64,000 bases of DNA from Cliona cf. orientalis (GCA_963930775.1 OZ005695.1:3906001-3970000); one strand, 5' to 3'; shown: positions 24,631 to 37,792, numbered from the stretch's first letter. Translations and numbers: made by a program. Notes: generated from the letters alone by a model not told the origin.

Positions 24631-26199
24631 GGGGAAAAATTATGGGCTTGGACTGAGGCCATATAATTTAATTATTATCTATACAGAATTAGCAGCAGAT
24701 AGTAGACTTACAGCTACGTCCTACTTTCCTTTTAATAGTGTACGTGGTTAGCGGCAGCGACGTCGACGATGGATCGGCAAGCTCGATCGAAAAGGAAATG
24801 GCCACACCCAATATCGAAATAAGGCAATTTCCTGTCTAAAGCGTATTCATTTCCGGCTTACACTCCAGGAAGTTCCCCTTGTACAATTCCATGTATGCTT
24901 CTTATAGAAGATGCTAAAAGTTTTAGAGGAGCACAATCATGAGAATCATCAAGGCCAGGTGTATTAAATAGCCTATATACAACCCCTCACCACATACATT
25001 TGCCTCCTAGATACCTAGCTAATAATATTATGATTATGTAAACAATATCAGAGTGGTGTCTCTCTCTATCTCTCCTTCCTCCTTTTCCATCTTGATTGGA
25101 TGAAGATGACTCCATGTTGCAATTGGTTCTCCGTCACTTGCTGGTCTTCCTCGATCAAACCAGGAATCACTTCATATGATCATTGATACAGGTAATTGCA
25201 TGTCCAGTAAAAATATCATGTTTAACTAATAATAACATTTAGTGCGTACAAACAGTGCCAATGGTCTGGGTATGGGAGTTTAATACAGTAGCAGCTATAG
25301 CACTACTGGAGAGTGTGGTCTTAAAGTAGTCTTAAAATAGTCTGGATTGTGTCTCTGAAAAAGCATCTGACATAAAAAGTCTGAAAAGTTTCTCAATAGT
25401 ATATGAAAATGGTATGAAATTGGTCTAAAAATTTGGCCCAATTTTGACTTAAAAGGGTATGAAAACAGACTGACGAAAAGTCTAAAAAGTTCATGAGAAG
25501 GTACTGAAACTGGTCTTAAGTATTGACATGCACAAATACTAGAGGTATCTTAAAGCAATCTGATATTGGTCTAAAAAGATTATTTAATTGTTTATGCCAC
25601 ATGAATGGAATGTGCATTTAATTACAAATTATTGTAAGAATGAAGAATAAAGAATAGCAGTTGGAATAAACAATAAGGATTAACATTAAAGTTAAGGATA
25701 AAACCACAAAATTAAACAAAGTATAAATACTAAAGTCAGCACTATAATATAATATACATATACATTAAAATTAATCCTAAGAACATTCCTTACTAGAGTC
25801 TCATTGTTTGTGTTTTCTCTCAAATTTCTTCTTTTCTTTATTTTTCAATTTTCCAATCTGCTAGCCAAAGATAGAATCCAATAAGTTCCACAGTAAATTT
25901 ACAGAGGAAGTTGTATGAACATTCAATGTGTAGCTACCTAGCCTCGTACCCAGGCCCGGAAGGAGGAGGAAAAAGGTATTGCACTCACATGTGCTAACTA
26001 CCCCAGGAAAACCTGGGATGCCACAAATGATTGTACACTTTTTGCCCTCCTCCTGCGGCCTAGAGTACGAGGCTGCACTGATATGACATTGCCTTGTACC
26101 CTTGCCCACGGGAGGAGGGTGAAAAAGCATACAGTTGTTTGTAGTGCTCAACACAGATTTTCTTGGGGTAGTTGGTGCATATGCCTGCAATCATACTAT

Positions 26200-26982
26200 A
26201 GAACTACGTAAACGGGATTGGAAACTGCTCACGTGAGCAATAGAACGTATGTATACGTGTACGCACACTCCGTGTTATAGTTTGTATTCTTGGATGGAGC
26301 CGTTGCTATGACAATTTGAGCAAAAAATGGCCGAAAATGGCGACCGCAGTGCACTTATCGACTAATAGCAGTGAAGTAACAGTAGTATCGAACTTGGAAC
26401 TAGGCTTATTCCAGTAAGGAGTCCCTAAGCTAAACGTGGCTAGCAAAGTTGAATTTCCGAAGTCTCTCTGGTCTACGCTACAGACCCACAAAGTCCAAGA
26501 AGCAAAAAATGGCTGATCAAGAACAGTTGAAAACTGTTTATTTCAGTATATTGGTGCAGTGGCTTTGCCCTTGCCACCATTTCGGGATGCGCTATCTTAT
26601 TTATGACAGTTTTGACACTGATTTCGCTGTCTTCTGTGAGTAAGCAGGCCGTGAAAAGGGCCAAAAATCGGCCATTCTTGCTTCTTGGACTTTGTGGGAC
26701 TGTAGCGTAGAGCAGAGAGACTTCAGAAACTCAAACTTGCTGGCCACGTTTACAGTAAGGACTCCTTCACTGAAATAAGCCTTGTTTAAGTTCAAAACTA
26801 GCTACTTTTTGTTTCGCTGCTATTAGTTGATAAGTGCACTGCGGTCCCCATTATTTTTGGCCATTTTTTTGCTCAAATTGTCATAGCAACAGGTCTACCC
26901 AAGAATGCAAACCATAACACGGAGTGTGTGTACACATTCTATTGCTCACGTGAGCGGTTTCCAATCCCGTTTACGTAGTCTA
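26200..26982. mobile_element. Palindromic element, ACTACGTAAACGGGATTGG family
   Basis: ACTACGTAAACGGGATTGGAA at the left is inverted as TTCCAATCCCGTTTACGTAGT at the right, and pairing continues for several hundred bases: GTGCACTTATC / GATAAGTGCAC and GTCCAAGAAGC / GCTTCTTGGAC. Hence the mirror-image 60-70-codon frames on both strands. A second member is at 45675-46389. No gene content. Confidence 0.75.
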
Positions 26983-27635
26983 TAATATCTATGGTGCAAT
27001 AGGTACCAGGCCCTTTCTCCTCCCCTCAAAGGGCCTGGGTATATATGAGGCTAGTAGCTACCAGACCCTTCTCTTTCCCCATTCACTTAGATGATAATAC
27101 AGTATGCAATTTACCTTCAGTTGGTATCACCTTCCTCATCAAATTATTGTCGTCACATCATTATTAGTGTCACTGCAACACATCTTCCCAGCAGACATTC
27201 CTTCATTCCCTACAAGATAAAAAAAAAAAAATTAATGTTATTAGTCAGAGAACCAACTTAGCCTTGTATCCAGATCCTTTGAGGAGGATAAGGAGAAAGG
27301 GCCTGGTACACACTGTACGTGCATGTGCAAAATTTACAGAGGATTTCCTAGTACAATTCGCTGTATATTATCACTACCATGCAGTCGGACATGGACAAGG
27401 TATACTAAGCATCCAAAGTTGGTGAAGTCTAGATATGTCCTTCTCGTAGCTACTTTATTGTTCTTTTGTCGATATTGCTCACTTATGATAGGTAAATTGG
27501 TCATAACAGCCCAGAACACTGACAACAAATGATTTTTAGGCTTATTTCTTAGGTCAAGGACAAAAATACAAATTCCCAGCTTTACTGGGAAAATAACGCA
27601 TGCGCACACAGTACTTATGAACCAGGCCCTTTCTC

Positions 27636-28282
27636 TAGTCTCCAGCCCAGACCCCTCCTTTTCCGCAGCGCTGGATGTATTGCATCACCAGCACGCAGAA
27701 GGAAGGGTCTGGCAACTCTTGCATGGTTTTCGTGTTCTCTAGAGGAATTTGCATAGAGCCAATGGGGTGCGAGATGTCATGCGACTTTCGAATTATGGAT
27801 CGCAGGAACGTGCGATCGCGGTTGACATGGCATGCACTGATACGACAATACTGTGAGTGAAAAGTTATGGCAAAGTTTATCGACGCAGTAGACTACTAGA
27901 GAACACGGCGAAGGAGATGGGCTACACAGTACTCCGTGATAAGCCCGAGAAAGAAGCTGTTTTACTAGGAAAAGACGTCTTTGTGTCTGTGTTCAGCGAT
28001 GATCCTGACTTGACGAGGTGCTATGTTAGTCGTCTACGCTGCTAGAGTCTTCAGGTAGTGAGCAACAACGTAGCGAGCACCAGTCGATATAATATGAGTT
28101 GTGCGAATCGCCAAAGAACAAAATTTTAAATTATAATGAAATTCCGATCATGTGACTATAGCTTTTATTGCATACCAAACGCACACGAAAACCATGCAAG
28201 AGTTGCCAGACCCTTCCTTCCGCGTGCTGGTGATGCAATACATCCAGCGCTGCGGAAAAGGAGGGATCTGGGTTCGAGACTA
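27636..28282. mobile_element. MULE-like non-autonomous element with 10-bp target duplication
   Basis: Arms of about 100 bp start TAGTCTCCAGCCCAGACCCC and end ATCTGGGTTCGAGACTA, containing CAGCGCTGGATGTATTGCAT in both. GCCCTTTCTC flanks both sides (27626-27635 and 28283-28292). Long inverted arms with 9-10-bp duplications are typical of Mutator-like elements (family knowledge). The interior includes a 62-codon plus-strand frame (27857-28045) with no recognised domain; it could be captured host or transposase sequence. Confidence 0.75.
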
Positions 28283-29284
28283 GCCCTTTCTCCTCCTCCT
28301 CCTCCTCAAAGGGCCTGGTGGTATTCCATCACAAGAATTAAAGCCAAGTAAAGCACACCGGGGAAAAGAGAGAGAGGGAGCAAGGGAGGGAGGGAGACGG
28401 GGGAGGGGGCACTAATTAGAAAAACAGAGGACAAAGTATGTTAAACAAATTCGGAGCTGACTGAGGATTGTTAGCGTATTTACGTTACTTACTTACTTGT
28501 TAGCTTGTGATTGATGATCTCAACGTTGATTTCGGTCTAGAGCCTTCTTATCACCCAGCTAAATCAACCTCTTAGAAGCTGAGCAGTGCATGACCGTCGA
28601 CTGCGCTTTTTATCTGTATCGGCTGGACAGTTTAATGAAAATCTTGAGGCTCTCGACGCTTATTAGCGTCCATTTCTTCACAGCCTTCTTCAAACAGTCC
28701 GTCATAATAGCTACCCAACCGTAATAGACCGTTCCATGGATCCAATTCAAAACTTCCCTCCTCACGTGATACTGGCGCCGCGCCGCGCACTATATAGCGC
28801 TCGCGCTATAGCCTAGCACTAGCATGCGCTATGCACGCGTATTAAACTCTACTATACATTGAAGTCAGATACTTTTCAGATGCTTGCCATTCAGATTGGC
28901 TAAGACTCTTTTAAGACTATATCTTAAATTAGCATTAATTTCTAACAACTTCAGGCCTTTTTCAGATTGCTATGATTTGCTATCCTTTTTCAAATTCAAG
29001 CTTTTTTCAGCCTGAGATTGCTAAGACTCTTTTAAGACTACATCTTAAAATACCGTTTTCAACTTCAGACTTTTTTCAGATAGCTAAGACTCTTTTAAGA
29101 CTACATCTTAAAGTAACTCAAGACCATGCAGAATTTTAAGAGTCTTTTCAGAGTCCTAGTCAGAGACCTTCATATGCTTTTCAGATAGCTACTTTTCAGT
29201 GAGATCATTTTCACAGACACATTTTAAGACACATATAAGATACTATCAAGTTACTTTTCAGACTATTCTAGTCCAGTAGTGCTA

Positions 29285-31600
29285 GGAGGGAGACTAGCTA
29301 GTGACATGCACTTTCCTTCGATCCTTAGAACCGGCGTGCATGGGAATTCTCCTGATTATATCTAGCTACTCAACATGCCTTATTACTGACAATTAGAAGA
29401 GGCAGTCTGCATCTCGGAGAGCTGTTTTGTTATGCCCCAGTGTACATACATGTAAAGGTAAAAGTTACTGTAACTGGAGCATAGTTATACGTATAAATGG
29501 CAGAAGTCCGCTATTGATGTCCAGTATCCATTAAGTGGGGTTCCACAATGATCATGATTGTTGAAATTTTGAGATTGAATTTTTGTCTACTAGCTATAAA
29601 ATTAATGGAGGCTCTTTGTACAGTTAGTGGGCACATGTTGTAGCTGTCGTGTCTCTCGACATGAAGAAGTTGAAATGTATGATCATATTTTTCCCGGGTC
29701 AAAGTCAATTAGGGTCATGTAGCTAATTTGTTGAATTTGCATACTGGGGCAGTGAGTGGAGGCATCTCAGATCCGAATAGCCAATTAGTTATGAAAGGAT
29801 CGAAAGCCAGTGCCCATAGATAACTAACTGGTGTATGTCACACTCCATGGCTGCTGTAATAGTGACTAGTAACAGTTACTGTTGATACGTACACCGCAAT
29901 GTTATGTCAGATATTGAGAATATTTATTATGTGTACAGGGATCCATGTAACTATTAATTGAAAAGCTTTGCAGATTCATGTTGAGTGCATGCACACACTT
30001 GAATTGATAAGATAATAATCTTTGTCTGCAAGCTGTTTAGCACAATTTGAAGGTATTCCTCTTGATAATGTGTCTTGGTACATGTATATCATAGGTGGCA
30101 GAAGCAGGGGGGGCATCAGGGGCAGGCACCCCTTCCAAACCACCCTGAAGTAGGGACAGTGCCCCTCCCCCCTTCCAGAGCCACTGAAGCCGCATGCAAA
30201 CACATGCTATCTATGACTGCCATTGTCGTTTGATTCTGGTATCTTGAGTATATAACTCAGGAAAAAGTTAACGTTACCTTGGTCACATTATTATCCAAAC
30301 ATAGAAGAATGAATGAATAAATTAAGGGTACTAGCTTTATGAACTATAATTCTGCACACACTAAATTGAGCCCCTCCTACTCTCGACATCTTCCTCCACC
30401 TATGGATATAATATACCCAGAGTCCAAACAATGACAATGTGACTGGTATAAGCCACACTAAAACAATTAGTACAAACCACATGACAATGTGCTCTAGAAG
30501 TTTCTTGCACCCCTAGGGTGCATGATACACCCTATAGCCGCATTACAACAGCCAGGGTAAGCACAGTGAATCCAGAAATGTCTTTGCCTCTTCAGTACTC
30601 GCGGGGGGGGGGGGGGGGGGGGGGGGGGCAGACATGCTATATACATGTAAAACTAGATGCAATTCTCGGGGGTAGGTATAGGAGAGAGTGGGGACGAGAA
30701 AATGAAGGAGAGGCACACCAATCCATTGTGTGCCGGGGTTTGTAACTGTTACAACTCTTCCTGATCCCTATAATAATAATAATTATGCTAATACTATAGT
30801 GGCTATAATAATATTATTATATTATTGGCAGCAAACAGAATAATGGGAGATATCAAGACTGAAATTGAAATAATAGGCAAGTCTTAGATTGGTAAATAAA
30901 AATTAATGTCTATATTGGAAAGCAGAAAAGCCAAGTTTGGTTAACAGAAAAATTAAATAATTAATATAGCTAGGCAGATATAAGATAATGTGACCTGCTA
31001 TGAGAAAAGGGACCATGATTGGGGATTTAATTTTTAAAAAAATTGAGTTTTTGGCATAGATTGATAGCCCTATGTGTACTGAATATAATGGTGCAAGTTG
31101 TTATAAAAATATTGATCACATTGTCAAGTGGAGTTATGACCATTTTCATGCACTTGGGTAGATACATTCGTTTAAATTTTCGGAAAATGCGCATTTTTAA
31201 TTAAATTTTGTATTAATTTGTATGTATGCATGACTACAGTTCACATAATATTCCAACTATATAAACATAGTATATCAATATGAAGCGGGTCACAAATTCC
31301 AATGAGAAGAACAAATTCTAAATACATATTATGGGTATGTAGTGGACATGCATGACCCGTCCTTCTTTTGCCCTTCTGGGCCACCTTAGTACATTATTAT
31401 AGTAGAGGAGGTATGCATGTCCTTGTGTGCAAATTTGTTTCACTAATTATTAAGCAAGCTTGCTATATTATATTATTATACAAAGTCCTGTGGAGTGCTG
31501 TATACAGTCCTGGATGAGATGGTAAAGGATTAATTACTAAAAAGTGTCACCACAATTGAAAGGATAACCGAGATGTGTGCAATTGCAATATGCCACTTCC
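29285..31600. other. AT-rich spacer without recognisable gene
   Basis: No frame longer than 75 codons and no domain seen. It includes the 26-G run at 30603-30628 and ATAATAATAATTAT-type simple sequence near 30765-30820. It lies between the two duplication copies. Confidence 0.5.
30603..30628. repeat. Poly-G run (26 G)
   Basis: Uninterrupted run of 26 G. It creates a spurious glycine-rich frame at 30518-30745, not a gene. Confidence 0.9.
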
Positions 31601-31617
31601 AAGTGTCAATTATTCAC

Positions 31618-31862
31618 AAAATTTAATAATGGCTGGATTATTCTTTTGGTGTGTATGCAATATGACATACACCTCCATGGCATGAAAACATTCTAGTTGA
31701 TTCGTCTCAAAAAATTTAAAGATTATCCTGCAGGCAATATATCATACAATGATTTGATCTCAAGCATCTTATACCAATCTGGCACCGCACGATACACACG
31801 ATCAGATGGAAAATGGTTAATAAAATTAATAGTAAATAGTACAACATTATTATTATACTTTA
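31618..31862. repeat. Local tandem duplication, unit 1
   Basis: Matches 32060-32534: GGATTATTCTTTTGGTGTGT, CACCTCCATGGCATGAAAAC, ATTATCCTGCAGGCAATAT and GATCAGATGGAAAATGG occur in order in both units. Unit 1 has no insertion. Confidence 0.8.
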
Positions 31863-32059
31863 TCTCAGATTAATTCAACATCACTGAGCAAATTCAAATC
31901 AACACACATTGACACTGTGTCTGCGTGCGCATTCCATTCCCGTTTTTTGCATATACGCATGACGACCTTTGCCGAAAAATTAGAGACTATTTTCAATCAT
32001 TCGGTAAAGGGTGCCGAATAATTAGAAGGGCCGAATTTTTAGAAGAAATACGGTATTCA

Positions 32060-32534
32060 CATAATAATGGCCGGATTATTCTTTTGGTGTGTATGCATGT
32101 GACATGGTATACTATATGATACACCTCCATGGCATGAAAACATTCTTAGACTAGTTGATTCGTCTCAAAAAATTTAAAGATTATCCTGCAGGCAATATTA
32201 TACCGTATAGCGGGAAATTTTCGAGGGAGAAAACTTTCGTGGATCGGTAGGAAAGGAGCATTTCACGGAGAAAACTTTCGCGGAATGTTAAAATTGGTCG
32301 CATAATGGGTGTGGCATGCCTAGAATTTCATAGAGAAAACTTTCGTGGATGGCGGGAAAATCACGAAATTCGTGAAAGTTTTCTCCCTCGAAAGTTTCCC
32401 GCTAATAGTATACGGTATCATACAATGACGTTGATCTCAAGCATCTTACACCGATCTGGCACCGCACAATACACACGATCAGATGGAAAATGGTTAATAA
32501 AATTAATAGTAAATAGTATAATATTATTATACTT
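32060..32534. repeat. Local tandem duplication, unit 2 (carries a MITE)
   Basis: Second unit of the duplication above, about 440 bp downstream, interrupted at GGCAATAT by the element at 32201-32417. Confidence 0.8.
32201..32417. mobile_element. MITE with TACCGTA termini, CGGGAAATTTTCG type
   Basis: TACCGTATAGCGGGAAATTT at the left and CCCGCTAATAGTATACGGTA at the right, with GAGGGAGAAAACTTTCG and its complement inside. Unit 1 of the surrounding duplication gives the empty site, indicating a TA target. Confidence 0.75.
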
Positions 32535-33030
32535 TAATACAACATCACAGAGCAAATTCAATACAGAAAAAATTTATCAACACACATTGACACTGTATAA
32601 CAGTATTTCAGCATAACACATATTATTTGGCTACAATTATAATTAATATCAATAGTTTGTATACAGATCCACCAGACTACAAAATAACACTTACTGCAAA
32701 ATTAGTATTTAATTTACTGTAGTACATAATTATTATAATACAAAGTTCCATCTCATGATCAACACATGCACTATACACACAAAAGTATAATAGCTTTTAT
32801 CTCAGATTAATAGCAATTATTTACAATATCACAAACACAGCAAATTCAATACAGAAAAATAAAACAAAATAATATTGTCAACACACATTATCATGATAGT
32901 GTACACAATATTATAACATCTATTTTGCACACACACACAGTCATTGATGATCGTATAACTTTGACAATATGTGTTGTTGCAAGTTGATGGGGTGCTGGTA
33001 CTCGTGTATAAGAATGTTTGTGTGCGAGGT

Positions 33031-33036
33031 TTTATT
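33031..33036 (-). terminator. Possible polyadenylation signal of copy B gene
   Basis: AATAAA on the minus strand about 190 bases past the stop codon. The matching place in copy A (about 131-140) reads differently and lacks the hexamer. Position is plausible, but the hexamer is common in AT-rich DNA. Confidence 0.3.
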
Positions 33037-33224
33037 CACTCGTGTGATAAAAGATTCGTACTCCGAAAAGCAATATGCAAGTTTGTAAAAACTTAATGTA
33101 ACATAGCTATAGGTTTATGGAAGCACAATGTGTGTATGTTTGTATGACAGATATAATATTAGTATGATCATGAGTGTTGCAGCAAGTCACGCAAAGTGTA
33201 TAAATGTTTGTAGAAATGTTTGAA

Positions 33225-35812
33225 TCAATATTGAGCAAGAATCTGTTGAGCAAGGTGTTGGTACCCCACCATTGGTGAACGTAGGGCATTAGCTAGCAAA
33301 GACAGAGTCGGTCGTGGTTCATCTCTTCTAAGCCAAGTAGAAAGCATGACTCGAAATTGATCATCGATGCTGTGACTATCTCTTTCAATGGCATCCAACG
33401 TCCCTGCACCTATTTTCAATTGTAAGCCGATGTTGTACCATTTCGCCCTCGCCTCCCATGCAGCACTCAGCATCTTCTCCAAATCGTCGATGCTTACATG
33501 TACCTCCTCACCGAACCAAAGTTTGTGTGTATCTTGAAGATCAGTAGTTAATCCACATCGATCACACTTCATAACGACAGGGTTTACCTCATCACACTTT
33601 GCTGGAGTAGAGCAAGAACAAATTGAATGGAATCCAAAGTAGATACCAGCTCCAGGGCCGTAGTTAAGAGTCCTACTGACACTAACCAAGGACTGCTCTA
33701 GCTCACGGCGGATTTTGTTGCAAACAGCTTTGGCATTGCTTTGCTGTGTGGATCTAGCATGGTCTGTATCAGCAGAAATGCAGACTTCAAGAAAGGAGAT
33801 AAAGAAGGTGATTCTGACTGTGTGATGCTCTGGGCCAACATGAAAGCTCACCTGATCACGATATATGGCATGGTCCAGAAGCCTCCAGCGAAGGCGGGTA
33901 CCAGCAGGGCTCATCAGGTCAGCAATGAGTGCTCCAAACATACCTTTTGGGCAGTAGCCACACTTGAAAAGAATGCATACAGAAGGAATGACTGGTGTAG
34001 ATTCCGTAGCTGAATGACGTGGACGCCTTTTGAAGATATTGGTGAACTTTCGAATTATCTTGGATGTCTTCTTGCCTTTAGAGGTTGACTCTATTTCAAT
34101 CTGAACTGGAGCATGGGCAAGAACACAAGGCACGATGTAGTGCGAAGGAGTCTTAGACTCTTGTGGCTGGTCTTGCTGCTCTTCATCCTTGTAGATAGGA
34201 GCAATGACGCGAAGATGCTTAAGAAGAATCACAAGCTGCTTTCTTGATAATGGCTCATTGGATTGATTAGAAATCTCATCAATGATTCTTGCTGGAAATA
34301 TGCCCTTATCTCTAAATTCCTCTGAAGCGTGTATATCTTGAAGCTCCTCGAATGTGAAGGTGCGACTGATGAGTGCAGTAATCTTGTCAAAAATCAACTG
34401 TGGGTCGCAGATGACAATATCGCTCAGCTCTGGTATTTCACCAAAGTAGCGAATCACACCCAACTTAGTGTGAAGGAACCACAGAGCTTCCTTTAGCTCC
34501 TCATCACCATCGATACCGCAGTCCTTAGCCATACTGAGGCAGTCGTCATAGGAAATCACAGGTCTGTCTATAAGCCTCAGTGAAAGCAACAGGGCTAGCC
34601 AAGGAGCTGGAACAGAGATGGTGAACGCTGGATCACGAGCAATTTTCTCAACCAGTTGACGAATATAAGCTGCATCAGTTTCATCCTTTGATAGATTATT
34701 AATCGTCAGTGCTGGCTCATCATCTGAAGCAAACACAATGATACCTTCCTTAACATGGTCTGTCCTACGTAATTGCTCCTTTAGCTCCCTTTGAATGTTG
34801 CGTATGTGCTTGGCATCAGCTTGGTCCTTGTGTGTTCCAACAAGGACTACTTTAGGCTTGATTGGTACCAGCTTACTGTTATTGCGACTGACCTGCACAT
34901 AGCTACACATGGATGCAATGCTAGCTAAAGATTGAAGAATCGATTCCAAGACAGTGAAGCTAGACTCGTAGGTAACACTTTTCCTCGATAGAGACTCTAC
35001 ATACTGCACTCTATACTTCTGATCGAGCCTGTCTGGTAACTTGAACACGATAAAGAAGATGGAAGGACCAGCAATGATTGCTGGTAGCACTTCTTGAAAC
35101 TCAGGCTGTCCACCCACATCAGTGAAGTAGAGATTCAATGCATGCTTGAGAAATTCTTCTGCACTTGCCCACTCTTTACTTTTCAGAGCTTTTTGAAAGA
35201 CCTCCAGTGGAACTTGATATCCAGGAATACGGGGTGGAGACTTCTTATGCTTACCAAACTTGAATAATCCCATTCGAGATACAACAGCCATTTTTGGCTC
35301 CACTGCAATGGGCTGGCGGTTGGTCTCAGCTGCTGTGGTGCTTGTACATGTATCTTCTGAACTCAGCCCCTCAGATGTAGTGGGAGCCACGTCTGAAGTG
35401 CTGGTCGGTGGCATTTGTGACTCAAGCTGCTCTAGTGCTAGTGTTGGTTGAGAAGAGAGAATGGCTTTCAGCATCACTACTGCTTCTTGGCTTAGAGTGA
35501 TAATCTGCCAATTTATCTCTGATCTGGGAGCCTGGGGTGGCTTGGGAGACTGGGGAGCCAAAGCAATGGTGAAGGAAGATTTCTTGATAACAACCTGGAG
35601 AACTCGCTCGGCAACACCGGTGCTGGGTGTTTCAGAGATGAGGTACTCGTCAGTAGCTGATCGGGGAAGCGGTCTTCCAGTGATGCGAGAGAGAAAAGTT
35701 GATTTTCCAACCCGTGGTGGACCATTCAACAGACAGAGGGCAAAGTTCAGATTTACCTCTCCCTTTTCACTCATTATCCTTTCACAGATTGTGAGGTGAC
35801 GCATTTCCTCCT
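33225..35812 (-). CDS. Kelch-Roc-COR-Death gene, copy B, last exon (GTPase, COR, Death)
   Basis: This exon encodes residues 381-1242 of a predicted 1242-residue protein. It starts after TTTTACAG at 35813; its first AG completes a Glu codon with G from exon 5. Motifs in order: P-loop GPPRVGKST (about 411-419); a Ser/Thr-rich, then basic insertion of about 190 residues; DVGGQPEF (about 612); THKD (about 707-710); a COR/winged-helix-like region (about 800-910: PAPWLALLLSLR, FLHTKLGVIRYF, DPQLIFDKITALI); a basic stretch (KKTSKIIRKFTNIFKRRPR); a Cys cluster (CSCSTPAKCDE with CDRC); and a Death domain (about 1153-1238: WYNIGLQLKIGAGTLDAIE, MLSTWLRRDEPRPTLSLLANAL, VGYQHLAQQIL). The set recalls Roco-type GTPases and Death-domain adaptors, suggesting nucleotide-dependent signalling through Death-domain contacts; the pathway is unknown. 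An ATG at 35804 could also start a shorter protein. Reverse-strand frames here are shadows. Confidence 0.9.
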
Positions 35813-37012
35813 CTGTAAAAGTTTCATAGTGCTATAATTTCCTACCAAGTCCTAAGTTTCTAAAATGTTTCCTGAGTTTGTCAGGAGTAGATTAGATAGG
35901 AGTGTTGAACTACTGTATACAAATGCTGCAACTAATAGCGTTCCATAGGAAAACGTAAATATAATGGCAATTGTCTTTGAACCCAGGCTCACTTTAGCGG
36001 GGGAGCATGGTAGCTACACACTGTCTGCACATGTGCCAAAATTCCCAGAAATCCCGATAATTCAGTTTTGTCTGTTTATTAGTCTGTAAATGTGAACTTT
36101 GTCCCCAGAAATATGCCTAAAAATCGACAATGTTGGCTATGGTTCGGGCTAAGGATGCTTGTCTAGCTTTCACAAGCAAGCAATACTGACAGAGAAATAG
36201 TAGAGAAACTATGAGAAGTTCTACTACTTTTATTGAACGCTTTTGGTGAAAAATCGGAACTGTCAATACAAGCAGTTGTTCAATGGAAACAAAGGGACTT
36301 TATTAGATCTCTGAAGCTCAAGAAGGTTCGTTAAGAATTTGATATTTCTCAAGGCTTCTAAACTGCAGGCTGTATTCGCTTTCATCTCGTTTTTAAGCTT
36401 TACTGACTTTGGATGCTTAGTATACCTAATTCATACGCGCGTGGTAGCAATAGTGTCCAGCGAATTATTATAGTAGAAATCTTTGCACACGTGCAGGTAG
36501 TGTGCACCAGGCTCTCTTTCCCCTCTTAGACTAGGATCGAGGCTAAATGGCAATCAGTCCTGTAGCTGAGTTAAGCAGTCAGGCCACAGCTGCAGCTATA
36601 TAGACATAGAGAGAGAGTGCCACACAGCAAGGGAATCCGTCATTTTACACTACTACACCACTGGGTAGGGTAGGACTTAACATGACCACTATTCACTATG
36701 CTGGTTTTTGTGACATCCATCCTACCGAATGTGTATTTGCAAGCAGTTCAACACTCCCATATCTCATCTACAGTTCACTCAGAGGTGACTCAAAGTCACT
36801 TGTGTTAATGAAGTGGGTCCTTAGCTCTATGATCATACTTTTTATGTTGAAAAACTTTGGTAATAATGCACGATGTTGTTTAGCTAGCTGCTACAATTTT
36901 TATGGCATCCATGAGATCTCTTTGAAGGCTCATAAATGCCTTATGTATAAACATTCTACATATACATTTACCAGAGAGAATAGAACATGGTGCTGGGCAC
37001 CTAACTGCTATG

Positions 37013-37254
37013 CAGTGGAACCCCGCTTAACAGACACCCCTCAATGGCAGACACCTGCGATATAACGGACAATTCTGAATGTCCGGATTGTATTTCCATA
37101 GACTTCAATGTATTCAAACCCCCTCAACAGCTGACACCTCGCTATTTCATATAATGGACACTTACTTTGGTCCCGTTTGAGCCTGCGCAATAGTGAACAA
37201 CTTTGCATAACGGACACAATACCTTCAATATTATTGCAAATAGTGTTATTATGA
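37013..37254. repeat. MITE remnant with CAGTGGAACCCC terminus, copy B
   Basis: Counterpart of 4103-4328 (CAGTGGAACCCCGCTTAACA; AACGGACAATTCTGAATGTC). A second terminus follows at 37265. Confidence 0.5.
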
Positions 37255-37691
37255 GAATGCAGTACAGTGGAACCCCTCTGAAGCAGAAATATTGGGACCA
37301 AAGATTTTGTCCACTGTAGCAAGGTGTCCTTAGCTCAGGGGTTAGTGGTTGACCACGCCCCTCCTATAATCGCGGCCAGCTGTGATAAAGCACTACTGTG
37401 GACGAAGAAAAAGACAATGTTAATGAGAGATCTGTCAACTGACACCTTTAAACAAGAATTTGAGGCTTTACTGTAGCTACTGATTGCTGAAACTGATCGA
37501 TTTTAATCCGGTTGGTATCATGCTATAAGCGCCAATTGCAGGATAATTGAGCCGAGCATGCCCACGCGGTAATGAACTCTGCATATTCCTCCTTCCCACA
37601 GTAATGACTATGCCCCCCAACTGTGGTATTCAGCCAGTATTCTAGACACTGACACTCAAGACTCTGAGAAAATTAGTAAGGGTGGCATGAT

Positions 37692-37792
37692 TATGCAAAT
37701 AAAACGCAAGATCGTCTCTTTACCAGAAAATTATGCTAAAATTAAATCATAACTGTTTTTTAGCTTGTGTTCTATTAGCCGCACAAACAAGG
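37692..37792. repeat. Dispersed ~150-bp repeat
   Basis: Counterpart of 5451-5610, shortened in the middle; its right end abuts the inverted segment. Confidence 0.45.

Larger units (their letters stand above)
25298..29284. mobile_element. ~4-kb element with degenerate-repeat inverted arms, containing nested elements
   Basis: TAGCACTACTGGA at 25298 is inverted at 29272-29284. The left arm (to about 25580) is built of AGTCTTAAAA / AGTCTGAAAAG words, and the right arm (from about 28850) of the complements, including three near-copies of CTAAGACTCTTTTAAGACTA. The arms are related by family rather than base-for-base. Nested within are the palindromic element 26200-26982 and the 10-bp-duplication element 27636-28282. 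No transposase frame is visible. Confidence 0.5.

Noticed and set aside
30518..30745. Glycine-rich 75-codon frame
   Set aside because: Produced by the 26-base poly-G run.
35461..35799. Plus-strand 112-codon frame
   Set aside because: Antisense shadow of the P-loop part of the long exon.
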